Shown here one piece after another: positions 1 through 13,300 of a stretch of DNA of 64,000 nucleotides. The DNA is from Tetracentron sinense. Taxonomy: Eukaryota > Streptophyta > Magnoliopsida > Trochodendrales > Trochodendraceae. Every line of letters starts with the position of its first letter. Position 1 is the stretch's first letter. The position numbers and the translations under genes were made by a program. The DNA lies in assembly GCA_015143295.1 (NCBI GenBank), contig CM026560.1:4838501-4902500 (forward strand). Direction: 5' to 3'. A model generated the notes under the pieces. That model was not told the origin of the DNA, did not search any database, and saw only the letters and a program-made list of their open reading frames with translations.

Positions 1-1065
1 CTCATGGTCTTTCAACTGCTGGAAAGCATAGGCAATAACTTTCCCATATTTCATAAGAACCCGACGTGCGAGGCATCACTGTAAACTACGAATCCACCAC
101 CCTCAGTTGGAACTGTTAGGATCGAGGCCGTAGTAAGACGCTTCTTCAACTCCGTGAAGTTTGACTCACACTTGTCACTCCAAGTGAACTTAGTGTTCTT
201 CCTTGTAAGGTAAGTAAGAGGTGCCGCTAAGCTAGAGAACCCCTCAACAAAGTGCTTGTAGTACCCTACCAGACCGAGAAAATTACAAATATTGGTAACA
301 CTCATCAGCCTCTCCCAGTTCATTACTGCCTCGATCTTCGTAGAATTAACTGAGAGACCCTCAGCAGATATCACGTGGCCAAGGAACTCCACCTCCAACC
401 AAAACTTGCACTTGCTCAACTTAGCATACAGGCTATGCTCTCAAAGAGTCTACAACGAAAGGCGAAGATCTTTATCATGATCATCTCGTGTCCTAGAGTA
501 CACTAGGATATCATCCAAGAAGACAATCACACAACGGTCTAGAGACGGTCTGAACACCCGGTTCATTAAATCCATAAAAGCTACCGATGAGTTTGTCAGA
601 CCAAAAGGCATGAAAAGGAATTCGTAGTGCCCATACCAAGTTCTGAAGGCAGTTTTGAGAACATCATCAGCCTTGATCTTCAACTGATGATAGCCAGATC
701 TTAGATCAATCTTGGAGAAGAACTTTTCCCCCCTCAACTGGTCAAACAAGTCGTCTATTCGAGGCAGTGGATAACGATTCTTGATCGTGATCTTGTTTAG
801 TTGCCTGTAGTCAATGCACATCCTCATCGACCCATCCTTCTTCTTCCCGAAGAGCACTGGAGCTCCCTATGGTGACACACTTGGTCGGATGAAACCGAGA
901 TGTTGCAACTCCTCTATTTGCTCCCTTGAGCTCAACTAGGGCCATCATGTATGGTTCCTTAGAAATCGGAGCCGTGCCTAGAGCAAGCTCGATAGCGAAC
1001 TTTATCACCCAATCTGGAGGTAAACCGGAGAAATCGTCGGGAAATACATCCATATAATCGCGCAC
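1..1065 (-). pseudogene. gypsy reverse transcriptase and RNase H start
   Basis: RT begins in 1065-811 and continues in 857-450, which reads [20 protein letters not shown], the [12 protein letters not shown] motif and the catalytic box as FLDD (YxDD class). A stop follows; 419-51 continues in another frame with FLGHVISAEG, the connection domain, and VVYSDASHVG, the RNase H start. Bases 1-50 still translate in the same sense (VLMKYGKVIAYAFQQLK). The element therefore continues left of the window. Frameshifts near 430 and 830-860 show that it is inactive. Confidence 0.92.
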
Positions 1066-1234
1066 AATCGGGATGGCTGTGGAGTCTCATGCCTCCGGGT
1101 TTGAGAGACTCAGAGCTGCTAACCGGGCGATGTCTCTCCTCCATAGCCCTCAGAAGTGAAATGACTGTTCTCCATCTGGCCTAAAGTTCACCATCTTCTT
1201 GAAGAACACCACATACCCGTGGTTAGTCGAAGAG

Positions 1235-1675
1235 TCAATCCATCCCGAGAATGACATCAAAGTCTAAGTCTTGGAACTCAAGGATGATCAGATCGACTAG
1301 CAACTCATGTTGTCCAATTTGTACAATGCAACCTCGATACACTCTATCCACATCAACAGACTTGTCGAGCGAAATCGAAATGGATAACTCTTGATCCAGC
1401 TTGCTCGGCTCCAAAGTAAAGCCCTTGGCAAAGCTAGACGAGACAAAAGAATGTGTTGATCCTGTGTCAATCAACACACGGGCTAAGCATTCGCTCACTA
1501 GTAATGTGCATGTGGTATTAATATAACTAAGTGTCAAACAAGTGCAAGCAACATCAATAAGTATAAATGATATGTTTATGCACATAGTCACAGATAACAT
1601 AACACACATCATCACGAAGTTATAACTTTGACGAACGGGATGTAAGCGTATCTTGCACAACATCGTTAGATGCAT
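1235..1675 (-). pseudogene. gypsy aspartic protease domain
   Basis: An open stretch of 146 codons contains VLIDTGSTHSFVSSSFAK, the retropepsin active site (DTGS/T) followed by the usual hydrophobic strand, and ends in DFDVILGMD, the conserved C-terminal motif of plant gypsy proteases. It lies between the zinc knuckle and RT as expected. About 60 residues of unrelated-looking, hydrophobic sequence precede the domain, suggesting a shifted frame upstream. Part of a dead polyprotein. Confidence 0.85.
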
Positions 1676-1779
1676 ATGCTTCCTACTCCATCATGGTAAA
1701 GACCCTGCCCTGATTGGCCTGCCGAGGCGGCTGTGTGGGCTGTGAGGGCCTGGAAGCCTTTGAAGACCCCTACTGAGAA

Positions 1780-2784
1780 GCCTGTCGAACTGGAGGCCTG
1801 CCTCCCTAAGACTGAGCCAGAGCTGGTTGCTACCGACGTGGGCAATCTCAAATCATATGCCCATACTTGCCACAATGGAAGCAATCACCAGAAGCCCTCT
1901 GACACTCCCCGACCTTGTGCCTCCAACGACAATATGTACACTCTTCAAAATGAGGATAAAGAGGGCGTATGTGGAATATACCGTGTAACCTACGTGGTAG
2001 TCGGGCGGAAGGACTGTGGAGCCATAGGGCGAGGAGCCTGTGCTAAAAAAGAGAGGCTTTTGCTACTGTGTTGGCTTGGAAATTTGAGACGGGATAGTCC
2101 TGACCCTCTTTCGTTCACCTCCGCATACATCTCATGTCGAAACATCGAGACTCTCTCTCTCAGATAGCCCTTCAAGCCCCTCTCGAACTTTTGGGCTTTC
2201 ATAGCCTCAATGACTATCATATGCGGAGAAAACCTAGACAACACCGAGAACTTGGCCTCGTACTCGACCACAGACATATTACCCTGCTCCAAGGTAATAA
2301 ATTCTATCTCCTTCTTCTCCTGAATGCCAACGGGAAAGTATTTCTTGTAGAATACATCAAGAAATCCCCCCCAATATCATTCTTGACCTTGTTGAGTCAA
2401 GTCCCTCGTCCGAATGGTGGACCTCCACCAATGGTCTGCCTCACCTTCCATCATGAAGGCTGCCCATGAAACTCTCTCTGCTTCATTAGGCATCAAAACA
2501 GAGAAGAGTTTCTCTAGCTACATTACCCACGCCTCTGCAACCAACAGATTGATGCTACTATAGAAGATGGGAAGCCTCATCCTCCGGAAAGCCTCAACTC
2601 CAGCCCGTGCTATGTGTGGAGGAGGTGGTGGTACAATGATAGCGGGCTGCCTGGCTATGAGCATAGCCAAAGTCTCTACAATAGATGCAAAGGCCTGAGC
2701 GAAGTCGGGCTGCTCATCACCTATAGGAGCTTCCCCTCCATTGCCCCATGTTTGGTATCCTCGACCTCGGTTACCAAGCCTCAT
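1780..2784 (-). pseudogene. gypsy gag (capsid and zinc knuckle), broken
   Basis: Minus-strand gag remnant spread over several frames. The first piece (2784-2518) has a Gly/Arg-rich start and a proline run, then the capsid motif region; near 2415-2440 the translation reads GEADHWWRSTIR, typical of the retrotransposon gag domain. The next piece (2292-1990) reads LEQGNMSVVEYEAKFSVLSR and continues with the helical capsid end. At about 1840-1890 a CCHC knuckle (CFHCGKYGHM then DC) is interrupted by a TGA. At least one frameshift and two stops separate these parts, so no full Gag can be made. Confidence 0.85.
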
Positions 2785-3045
2785 AGCTCAAATCCTGAGA
2801 ACAACAGTAATCCATAATTCTAACTTGGAAACCAAGTTTTATCAACATAGCATGTATGCAATTGATAGGGTAGATATGAACATACCGTACAGTAACATAG
2901 AAACATACATATAAGGTAAACATACCAGTGAGTGGTCCAAGTGTAAGACACTCTATTCGGTTATCGCAACAATCAGTTTAAGACGAAGACTAAATCATTA
3001 GTCTCTATTTAGAGTACAATTTCCCTATACGGGCCTAATGCCTTA

Positions 3046-3057
3046 GCTTTGATACCA
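3046..3057 (-). other. Primer-binding site (tRNA-iMet type)
   Basis: The minus strand reads TGGTATCAAAGC, one mismatch from TGGTATCAGAGC, the complement of the plant initiator tRNA-Met 3' end. It is four bases inside the LTR end. This fixes the LTR border and the orientation. Confidence 0.85.
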
Positions 3058-3435
3058 ACTCTATCGCAACCCAGTATACCCCCTAGGAGTTAGAGGTACT
3101 TTAGCTCGTGATGTGCCATATCAACAATTCATCCTGTGAGAACACACAAGGCATACACATAGCGGAAACAAATTTTTTAATAATATAAACCTGTGATATG
3201 TATTCCAAGAGTTTACACAGTGTAACAACAAAACCAAAAGTAAGAGTAGACATGCCCACTCATCAAAAGTATATACATGCCACTCGCTCTCATCGCTCAA
3301 TAATATGCCTAATAAGGCCACCTGTCTCCTTTCCCTCCTCGGGATAGCCTCCGATCGGCTCCTCAACCTACTCCTCTTCGACCCACGGTTTCGGAGCACA
3401 GATATCGAAATGACCTGCCAACATCAAAATGTACG

Positions 3436-3457
3436 GCTGAGTATTGAAACACTCAGC
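3436..3457 (-). other. Conserved LTR stem-loop GCTGAGT..ACTCAGC
   Basis: 7-bp stem, 8-base loop, in the downstream half of the gypsy LTR. Equivalent hairpins lie at 8960-8981, 18535-18555 and 29877-29897; a weaker one is at 34652-34672. Confidence 0.55.
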
Positions 3458-4333
3458 GAGTACCAACCACTAGCTAACAATGTTATAAAGCATTAACTTG
3501 CATACAATTAATCAAAATCTTAAAGTATAAAGTGTAGAACATAAATCAAATGTGCATAAATTTCCAACCTTTTGCCTTATGAGCGTTTATATGTAAACAT
3601 CATCTTATGAGGTCTTGCGAGAATCAATAGCTTATGAGTTCGTCTTATGAGTTCTTATGAGTTGTGTGAGCATGTGAGATCCTTATGAGCATTGAAAAAC
3701 TATGAGACTTATGAGCTTTGAGATCCTTATGAACTTTATTAGATCTTAGACATATGAGATCCTAATGAGCATGGAGAACTGGTCTTAGAAACCAACCCTA
3801 TGTTTGACATAATCAACTTATGAGTTCCTTATGAGGTTTTCCTCAAAAACATTTCTTATGAACTTTGAAATATCCAACTTATGAGAAATTTGATCATGCG
3901 AGACTTGTGTACATGTGAGACTTGTGAGCATCGTCATAGGCATAGAAAACTTCAAATCATGGAGGCATCATCATGAAATTTCAGCTTATAAACACAGAAA
4001 CTTCATTCATAGAATTTATCAAGAACATACTTTGAAATCATATTTTTCTTTAAGGAAATATAACAAAGGAAACTGGTAGAAGATATCTACCTTGCAAAAT
4101 TTCCTAGAGCTAGCGAAAAGCTGGACTTTAACTTTGATATTGGACAAACCCTAGCCAAACCCTAGCTCTCCTCTTCTTTCTCTCTCAAAACTCTCTAAAA
4201 TATGCCTTAGAGGGTTTGTGAAACCCTAAGCCACGAATTGTCTTGTATACATAGGCAAATGGGTGGTTAAAGACCCCTACACCCTTAAGAAATATCCCAA
4301 AATATCCAAAGGAGCAAAACAACACAAGTTGGT

Positions 4334-4470
4334 TGACCGGATGACTCAGTCGGTCGGCCGGATTGTCAAATCCCGACGACCGGCCAAAAAACCCCCATCT
4401 GGATTTTTTTCCCATACAAACCGATTTGACAGTCGATCAACCAACTTAGGACTTGGTCGACCGAACTAAC
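4334..4470 (-). promoter_or_regulatory. Self-complementary word cluster in LTR promoter (GGTCGACC/CGGTCGGCCG type)
   Basis: Contains GGTTGACCGG, CGGTCGGCCGG, CCGACGACCGGCC and TGGTCGACCGA. It lies about 260-400 bp after the LTR start and about 80 bp before the degenerate TATA at 4246-4253. The position matches clusters with different words in the other LTRs of this window. A regulatory role is inferred only. Confidence 0.5.
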
Positions 4471-4731
4471 CTAATTTACCTGTTTTACTGTTTTTTTTCC
4501 ACTTTTCTAACACTTAGAACTTTTCCCACTTGGTTGTTAACACTCATAAACCTTAACAAAGGTCCTTCGGACCTTAACACATTCCATAACACATCATCCA
4601 CACACAAATGAAAAATCAAAGTCCTCATTATCATTGAGAACCATTCATTACAACACATAAGGCTTAAGCCTTTATAACACTATTCACAACCAACATGAAA
4701 AGTGCCACACACAATGTTCCGGGGTTCTACA

Positions 4732-5086
4732 TTAATATTTTAAAAAATGTATAAATATATAAATTTTTATATAAAAAATATATTTTAAAGGTTATATTAA
4801 TTTGATAACTTTAAAATATATTATATAATCGGATGGATATTTATCGGATCTGATATACCATTATCCGAATTTTTATCCAATTATAAACCGGATACTAATT
4901 TTACTATCCGAATTCGCACGGCCGGATACCTATTCGGATATATTTGACTAAACGGATTCGGATATGAATATCCGCATCCGTTTACATATTCAAGAAGGAT
5001 AAAACCGTCATTTCATACAAATAAACGGTCCAGGAGCCGGCCTTTATAGATATACTTTCCGAAGGATAACACACAGTCCCTGTTCA
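4732..5086 (+). promoter_or_regulatory. CCB3 upstream region with ATCCGA/TCGGAT-rich MITE relic
   Basis: Only 355 bp separate the gypsy LTR from the CCB3 start codon. The first half is AT-rich. From about 4790 to 4990 the words ATCCGA, TCGGAT, ATCCGG and CCGGAT recur on both strands, the look of an old hAT-like MITE full of self-complementary words. A TATA-like CTTTATAGATATA lies at 5042-5054, very close to the ATG, so the true start of transcription is uncertain. Confidence 0.45.
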
Positions 5087-7264
5087 ATGGCGACCTCTTC
5101 TTCTCTTCTCAGTCGCACTCAAATTAAAGGTATATTTCTATTATTTAGTTCATCAATATTTTGACATTTCAAAACCCCATTATCTATTTCGATTCATATT
5201 TTTATTTATTTATTATATTTGAATTTATTTTCCTTTGTTGGAATTTTTTGAACTGTGCAGGGTTACCTCCTCTGATATCCCGGCAAGGAAATTTCAGCAT
5301 CCCTGTAAGTACCCAATATTTTCCTGTTGATCTATCACAGTATTATTTTTGAATCGTTGATAAAAAAATTCATTTCTATCTTGTGGATTATTTAAGTAAG
5401 TGACACTAATATCTAAGTAGCTCATCCGTATATACAGTAATCTCAAGGTGTAACTCATGAAATTTCATTTTTGGTTTCGGTGAATTTCATTTGATGTCTG
5501 AGAAAGAAGAGATAGGATTTCAATGTTTGGTTGCTTAAGGGGTGGAGAGCATTTGGAATGCTGAAATAGTGAAAATAGGTTAACTGTGTAATGATTGTTC
5601 TTAATTACATTCCCCTTTTGTCTTTGTGGATTTGGGAAAGCCTCACCAGCAGTCTTCAAGAGATTGTATACTTCGCAGAACTCCCCAGGGGAATGGGGAA
5701 TTCATTCTAGTCAGAATGAAACAATTGCCTAAAATTGTGGAAAAGTCCCTATAAGAAATTTCCCAATTTCTTCTACAGCTTGCCAAGATGACCATTGATT
5801 TGGACCAACTTTTTCATCTTTGTCAAGCGGTTATACTGAAATTTGGGGTCAGCAACACGAATTTTGTTCCGCCATTCTAGTTAATCAAGAGCTTTATCTT
5901 TTTATCAACTCCTTTGCCAAGAAAATTTGCAAGTTCTTAGCTATAGATATATATATATATATATATATATATTGGGCTGCACGTGCGATGCTCGTGAGAG
6001 AGGAGAGAGGGGAGAGGGAGAGACTGGAAAGAGGGACCCTAGTGAGGGGCATTTTGGGAAAAACTTTAAAGAATATTTTGGGTATAGAAACTTGAGGGAC
6101 ATTTTGGGTAAAAAATTTGTGACGGACATGTTGGGTATAAAAAACATGACGTAGGGACATTTTGAGAATCAAAAAGCATTAGGGGCATCTTGGGTATAGA
6201 AAAAATTTAGGGTATCTTGGGTATATAAACTTGAGGGACATTTTAGAAATAAAGAAAATAAAATATGGGCAAACTTGAGGAGTATTTTGGGTTAAAAAAT
6301 TTGTAAGATGCATTTTGGCTATAGAAATTTGACTTAGGGGCATTTTGGGAATTAAAAACTATCCGGGACATTCTGACTATAGGAAAAAATTTGAGGGCAT
6401 TTTCGGTACAGAAACCAAACTTAAAGGCATTTTAAGAATAAAAAACTTTAGGGACATTTTGGCCAAGAAAATAAAAAAAATATATTTTTAATAATAACAG
6501 GACATGATCCAACCGTATCGGTCGAACCAGGAATTGGTCACTTGGCCAGTTCGACGGTCGGTTCAGTTACGAAAACATTGCTTTATATATTAATAAAGGG
6601 CGGTTTTAGAATTAAATTAAATTTCAATCAACTTTATAAGTCCACTATATTTTTTGGTGAAAACGTCCCTTATATAATTACAAGCTAAAATTAATAAAGG
6701 GCAATTTTGGAATAAAGCTAAAATTCAATTAACTTTTTTAAGTATCATTCTCTTTATATATTAGCAAATGAGTGGTTTTGGAATTGAGCTAAAATTCAAT
6801 CAACCTTTTAAAGTATGGTCTTTATATACGAGTAAATGGTTATTTTGAAATTAAGTAAAATTAAGTCAACATTTCAAACCCATATGCATAAGGCTAAAAT
6901 TCAATCAACATTTGAACTTATATGAGTAAAGGGCAATTTTGATATGAATTAAAATTTATTTAACATGTGTAAAGGGTAATTTTGGAATTAGCTAAAATTC
7001 AATCAACGTTTGAACCTGTCAGTGAAAGACAATTTTGGAATTAACTAAAATTCATCCAACATTTTAAATCTATATACTAAATGGAAGTTTTGAAATTAGT
7101 TAAAAATCAATGACAGTTTTGGAATTTACTAAATTCAAGTAAATGGTAGTTTTGGAATTAGTTAAAATTCAATTGCAGTTTTGGAATTAACTAATTTCAA
7201 TCAACGTTTTGAGCCTTAAATGAATAAGGGCAGTTTTGGATACGTTTTTAACTTCCCCATTCTC

Positions 7265-7324
<60 letters not shown>

Positions 7325-10300
7325 ACTCGAAAGAATCACAAACCATATCTCAAAAGAACATAGTCTTGGATTAAAATGCATCACAGTTTGAAACCATTTT
7401 GTAATATTCCTCTTATTTTCTGCCAGTGGAGCACAAAACAAACCCATGAGGACATTGCAGTTTCTGAATCTCCAACCTGCCCCAAGCTGCAGGCATGAGG
7501 ACATTAACTTCCCTTCTGAGTACGAAGGGACCCTAGACATATTCTACCAAAAAAAAGGTAGAGTAAATGCTTATAAAAGCAACAAACAAGAACCCAAATT
7601 TAAGAAGACTGCTTCCCAGAACATCACAAATTTTCCAAAGTTGAAGAGCATTTGAAAAGAAAACTGGAGGGATCAGAAAAAGGAAAATAAAATTAATTCC
7701 ATTGATCTACTTCTAAAGAAATAAATTCTTAATATATGCACTAGTTTTCTCTTCTGTGTAAAAAAACCAGCTTAGAATTTAGTCCTCAATGCATTTTCTT
7801 CACAGGTTCAACAAAAATATACAGTAAGCACAAGAAAATCAATCGAGAACTTATTCTTTCAAAAATTTCTATGAAGAAAAATAGAAAATCTAAGACGAAC
7901 TCACTAAACATAATTTTTATGGAAAAAGCTTTAAAGTAAAAATTAGAACATAACATTTTCTCCACTTTTACTTCAACTAGCTGAAATTTCATGCTTCAAC
8001 TTTCGTCTCTAGACTAGGAAGGTTAATTGAGTTAGCCCCTTTCACATCCACACCAACGCTCTCCAGAATGATTGAAATTGTTTTCTTCCAATTTGGGGTA
8101 CCCTTCAAGCTCTATCTCGTCAGATTTCAGGGAATAGACTGGTTGGGGCTAGGGGTTTATTCGTAGAGATATGGGAAGGTGAGAGAATCCGAACAAATTT
8201 CTCATGAGGAAGAAAAAACACTAAAATGCATGAGGCTGATTAGGAGAGGCAACGGCTCCAAGGGTAGCTTTTATTGAGAGAGCCAGAGAACATGAAAAGT
8301 TAATTAATTCGGGTAATGAGAGAGTTTTGTTGGGAAGGCGAATAGGGAGAGAGATGGTTTTCATTGGGAAGACAAATCGAGGGAAGTGATAGAGAGTGGC
8401 ACAGGTGTTTCATTGGGAGATGAAGATGTAGGTCTCTACGCAACACTTTGTTTGCCTAGGGAAAGCACTTCATTGGCGTAGGATAGATGGACTGTTTGGG
8501 AAAGAGGCATGGGAATGAGGAGTTGGGAACGTTAGAGAGAGAGACGTGTTGGGGGAACTCTTGGAAGTGAGAGAGTAGTGTTGAGGGATGTTGCGCCCCA
8601 AAATCCACCCTAAGAGTTAGGTTAGACTTTGTGTGTAACTAACTTATCAGATCAACCATCCTGCATAAAATACACAAGGCAATGCTACAGCGGAAGCAAA
8701 AATTTCATTTTTCTTATACGTGATCGTATTCCAAAAGTTTGTACAACATATCAAAGGTAAAGAGTGAACATGCTCACTCAACAAAATTTACATACATATC
8801 ACTCGCTCTCAATCGCTCAATAGTATGCCTCATAAGGCCACTTGTCTAAATCTTTCCCTTCCTCGGGATAGCCGCCTACCGGCTCCTCAACGTTCTCTTC
8901 TTCAACCCACGGAACTGGATTGCATATGTCTAATGGACTTGCTGACATCAAAAAGTGCGGCTGAGTATTGAAACACTCAGCGGGTACCAACCATGTCATA
9001 AACAAGATCATGCATACAGTTTATAGAAATTGTAGAGCATAAATCAAATGTGCATATTTTCCAAAACACTTAACTTATGAGCGTTCGTATGAAAACATAA
9101 TCTTATGAGGTCTTGCGAGAATCATTAACTTATGAGTTCTTATGAGGATGTGAGATCCTTATGAGCATAGAGAACGTATGAGACTTATGGGTACTTATGA
9201 GCTTTGAGATCCTTATGAGCTTGTGAAACGATCTTAGACTTATGAGATCCTTATGAGCATTGATCCTTATGAGATCTTAGACATTAAGATCCTTATGAGC
9301 ATGGGTAACCGATCTTAGAAACCAACCCAAAGTTTGGCATAATCACTTATGAGTTCTTACGAGGTTTCCTTAAAAACATTTCTTATGAGCCTTGAAATAT
9401 CCAACTGATGAGAAATCTGATCATGCGAGACTTGTGCATATGTGAGACTTGTGACCATCATCATAGACATAAAACCTTTTAAATATAGCTCATGGCTCTT
9501 GTGAGCATCATGGTAAGCATGTAGGACTTTCAACATCAAGACATAGTCATATAAATCACACATCATAGAAACTTAAGAATTTGTTTAACAAGGAGAACTA
9601 GTAGAAGATATCTACCTTTTGAAGGATTGATTTCCTTCACTCAAGAGATTTAGAAAGCTTGTGGAAGAGAAGATCCAAGGTTAGGAAGAACTCTTGTATC
9701 GAGACTCGGACTTCACTTGATCACTAGCACCAACCCTTGAAAACCCTAGCTCTTCTCCCTCTTTTCTCTCAACTTTCTCCCAAAAACTTCCTTTAAGGGT
9801 GGGAGAACCCTAGGCCACGAAATGGCCTTTATATAGGCAAAAAGGGTGAGGCCAAAGACCCTTACACCCCTAAAATATCCTAAGAGGGCAGCTACAAGGC
9901 AAAACAGGCACCACCGATCAATCGGTCATGAGGATCGATCGATCGGTTGATACAAAATTTAACCTGACCGATCGATCGGTGGGGGACCGATCGATCGGTC
10001 ATGAAACCGGTCGATCGGTTCTTCTAGGTTTTTGCCTGATTTTTCTCATCTTTCAACACTTTGAACTTTTCCAACACTTTGCATTTAACCCTTTGAACCT
10101 TGGAACCATTCTTAAGACTTTAACCGACTTTAAAATGCATTATCCTTCACATAGAAAAACCATTCCCTTTATCATTGAGATTCAACCAATACTTTACAAT
10201 TTTCATCGAGCCTCGTACACTATTCATGGTACTATTCACCGTTCATGAACATCAAGAACCGGGGTTCTACAAGGGACCTCTTGGGAAGTGTGTCATTTGA

Positions 10301-13300
10301 GGGGAGAAAGAAAAAAGAAATGTAGGAAAGAGTGTGATGACGTGTCACAATAAAATTGAAATAGAGATCAAATAGGGATGCCATGTTGACATCCCTATTT
10401 CTGTAGTATATAGTATAATATATATTATTATTTTTTGATCAGTAAAAGCAATTTTATTAAAAAGAAACGGGAGCAGATTCACAAAGAGTGAATTACAAGA
10501 AACCGAAATGTGCAAAATAGCCTAGCTACAAACAAAAAACGTAAACCAAACAAATCCTCAAGAACAACACAACATTCCCCCATTACCACTAGGAGATAAA
10601 CTCATCAAACCTTATCTCCACCACATTAGCTTTAGCAGAGACCCAATCTCGCAATAAGGCACGCGTACGGGAACACACTCTCTTGATAGTCGACGAAAAG
10701 TTCTCAAATGTCCTCCTATTCCGCTCACTCCACAGAGACCACGAAACCACTCCTAGCTGGAAGGCCCAAATAAGATCGATCGGGCTCTCTAGCAATAGTG
10801 AAAGCTATCAAGATAAACAGTCTTGGAAGGACGAGGGGAAGACCCAAGCGACCTCAAGTTAGGAAAGGAAATACAATCAGGTGGTCCTCGCAAATGGGCA
10901 ATGCACTAATAAATGGTCTACAGATTCCTCCTCCATTAGGCACATATAGCAACAGTTAGGTAGACTCCAATCTCTTTTTCTCAGGTTATCCATAGTCAAG
11001 ATCTTGCCTAAAAAAGTTGACCAAATGAAAAAAGGGACATTCGAAGGAACTCCAGAACACCATACAATCTGGCGGGGGAAATTCGAATAGGGTGCTGGAT
11101 GCACTATCTGCAAAAAAGATCTCACTGAGAACCGCCCTTTAATATTGCTGGCCCAAACTCGGTTGTCCCTCGAGAACACATCAATATGCACCGACTCCAA
11201 CTTGGAAAAAAAATTATCAAACTCTTGAACTTCCCAGTCATTCAACGGCCACCGGAACCTAGGGCTCTAGACCACTACACCCACTCTCCTAACATACATA
11301 TCCGCTACTTCCGTAGATTTATTAGAGGAAATAGAGAAAAACGTTTGGAATTCCTGATTTAAGGGGGAAGGTCCGCACCAAAGATCGGACCAAAACTTAA
11401 CTTCCGCACCATCACCAATCACGAGACGAGTATGCTTGACAAAGCCGGCCCAACCCGTCACAATGCCTTTCCAAAGGCCTACTCCATGGCGGTCTTGGCT
11501 CTCAACGATCTCTACTCTTATGCCGAGCCAACCACAATAACCGCTCTCCATAATTTGTCAACTTCTAACCCAAAACACCAAAGCCATTTGCCAAACAAAG
11601 CCTTATTGACTGCCCTGATTGGCCAAATATTTAGCCCCCCACTCTCTTTTGGCCGACAAACCCACTTCTACTTCACCCGATGGAACTTCTTGAAGGCTAC
11701 CTTCTCATTCCACAGAAAATTCTGTTGCAACCTTTCCATATTGGAAGCAATAGACACCGGAATTCTAAACAGGGAAAGGAAATAAGTTGGAAGGGTACAA
11801 AGCGTACTCTTCAACAAAGTGAGTTTACTGTTTACCGCCTTTGGAAAGGAACATAGATTTCCAACCTGACAACCTCTTGTGAAATCTCTCAATGATCGGC
11901 TCCCAGACCGACTTCGATTTGAAGGACGCCCCCAAAGGAAGACCTAAATGCCTAGTTGGAAGTGAGGCGGTCTTACAACCTAGACAGTTACCCAATTGTT
12001 TCCAGATTAGGCACCTCCCCTACAACAAAGATCATAGTCTTCGGAAAGTTAATTTTCAACCCAGAAACAACTTCAAAGCATCTGAAGAGGTAGCGGATGT
12101 GGATAAGATGCCTAGCTGAGGCTTCACAGAACAACAAAATATCATCTGCAAATTGAAGATGCGAGATCTTAACCGGATGGCTACCCACCACAAATCCATC
12201 CCACACCACCTCGGATGCCCTCCGAATCATCCTACTAAGGGCTTCAGATACGATTATGAAAAGCAGGGGAGATAAAGGATCTCCTTGGCGTAAACCTCGT
12301 GAACTTTTGAAAAAAAAATAATAAGTATTGAAAAGGAGGGCGAAGAGTAACAACACTCATCCAAACGCACCACTTGGTCCCAAAGCCCATACAACGAAAC
12401 ATTTAGTTTAAAAATCCCCAATTCACGTGGTCATATGCCTTTTCCATATCGATCTTGCAAATAATTCATGGATCTCCCTTCGTAAGTCGCTCATCCACCA
12501 ATTCTTAAGTCGATCTTGCAAATTGAAAATGCGAGTTCTAAAATGTGCTTGTTTAACATTGAGATGACTTAGTGAAGTTAAGAGTCAATTCGAAGCATTA
12601 ACATATAGTAACTTAGTCATAGTATGATACTGGCAATAGAAATGGTAATTGTTTTTATTGTTCTATCTGGCTCTAAGTGATAGCATTTATAGATTATGTT
12701 GGTACAATGTACACATAATGACCCTTGACATACAATCCATTTTGTTCTCCTGAGTCCTTATGAAGGCTGCTTCAAGTTCGAATGTAAGATTTTACTTTTA
12801 TAATGGGCAAGGGAACATTGAAGTTCTGGCTTTTCGAAGAAATTCAGTCAGCGAACTAAGTAACTAGCTTGCTAGGTTATTTCTACAAAATCATACTCAC
12901 ATTGAGAGGCCTGCATTGCTGGTTTGTTTTTCCATACATAACTCAGTCCTCAAACTCACACTGTTCTTTCCTTTCCCTTATTTTCAATTCCTTCATGGAA
13001 CAGAGATTCAGTTTAGTGCATGCAGAAAACGAGATTCTTATTATCCGAGTGCAATGGCTCTTGATAAAACGATGTAGCATCTGGAGCTATGTTGCGCGGG
13101 AGATTGGATCACAGCCAATCATGATTGAACTCGGGGAGAGATCAATTGCACCCACAGGTCAAGATGTGTCCTTTTTTTACCCCTATTAACTATGGTTAAG
13201 ATTCACTAACCTTTACGGTTCAACAATCTAACTTTGGTTTTTAGGAAAAAATAATAATTTTAACCCTAAGGTTAATTTTTTAAATATTATTTTCTAAAAA

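Larger units (their letters stand above)
1..4731 (-). mobile_element. Ty3/gypsy LTR retrotransposon, 5' LTR plus partial internal region
   Basis: Read on the minus strand the order is LTR (4731 to 3062), primer-binding site, gag, zinc knuckle, aspartic protease, reverse transcriptase and the start of RNase H, where the window ends. The order protease-RT-RNase H with no integrase before RT is the Ty3/gypsy layout. The long LTR and the iMet-type primer site would fit a plant chromovirus of the Tekay/Del group, but the integrase and chromodomain lie outside the window, so the lineage is inferred. The frames carry stops and shifts throughout, so the copy is dead. Right target-site duplication would be TTAAT at 4732-4736; the left one lies outside. 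Confidence 0.9.
3062..4731 (-). repeat. gypsy 5' LTR (about 1.67 kb)
   Basis: On the minus strand it starts TGTAGAACCCCGGAAC at 4731 and ends GGGTTGCGATA at 3062, four bases before the primer-binding site. Inside, in transcription order, are a cluster of self-complementary words (4470-4334), a weak TATA (TATGTATA, 4253-4246), AG-rich sequence, a degenerate array built on CTCATAAG/CTTATGAG (about 3950-3590), and a stem-loop GCTGAGT..ACTCAGC at 3436-3457. It is related along its length to the LTRs at 8589-10271 and 32980-34920. Confidence 0.88.

Noticed and set aside
12869-13189. 106-codon plus-strand frame in CCB3 intron 2
   Set aside because: It runs into the foldback MITE, has no domain and no splice logic with CCB3.
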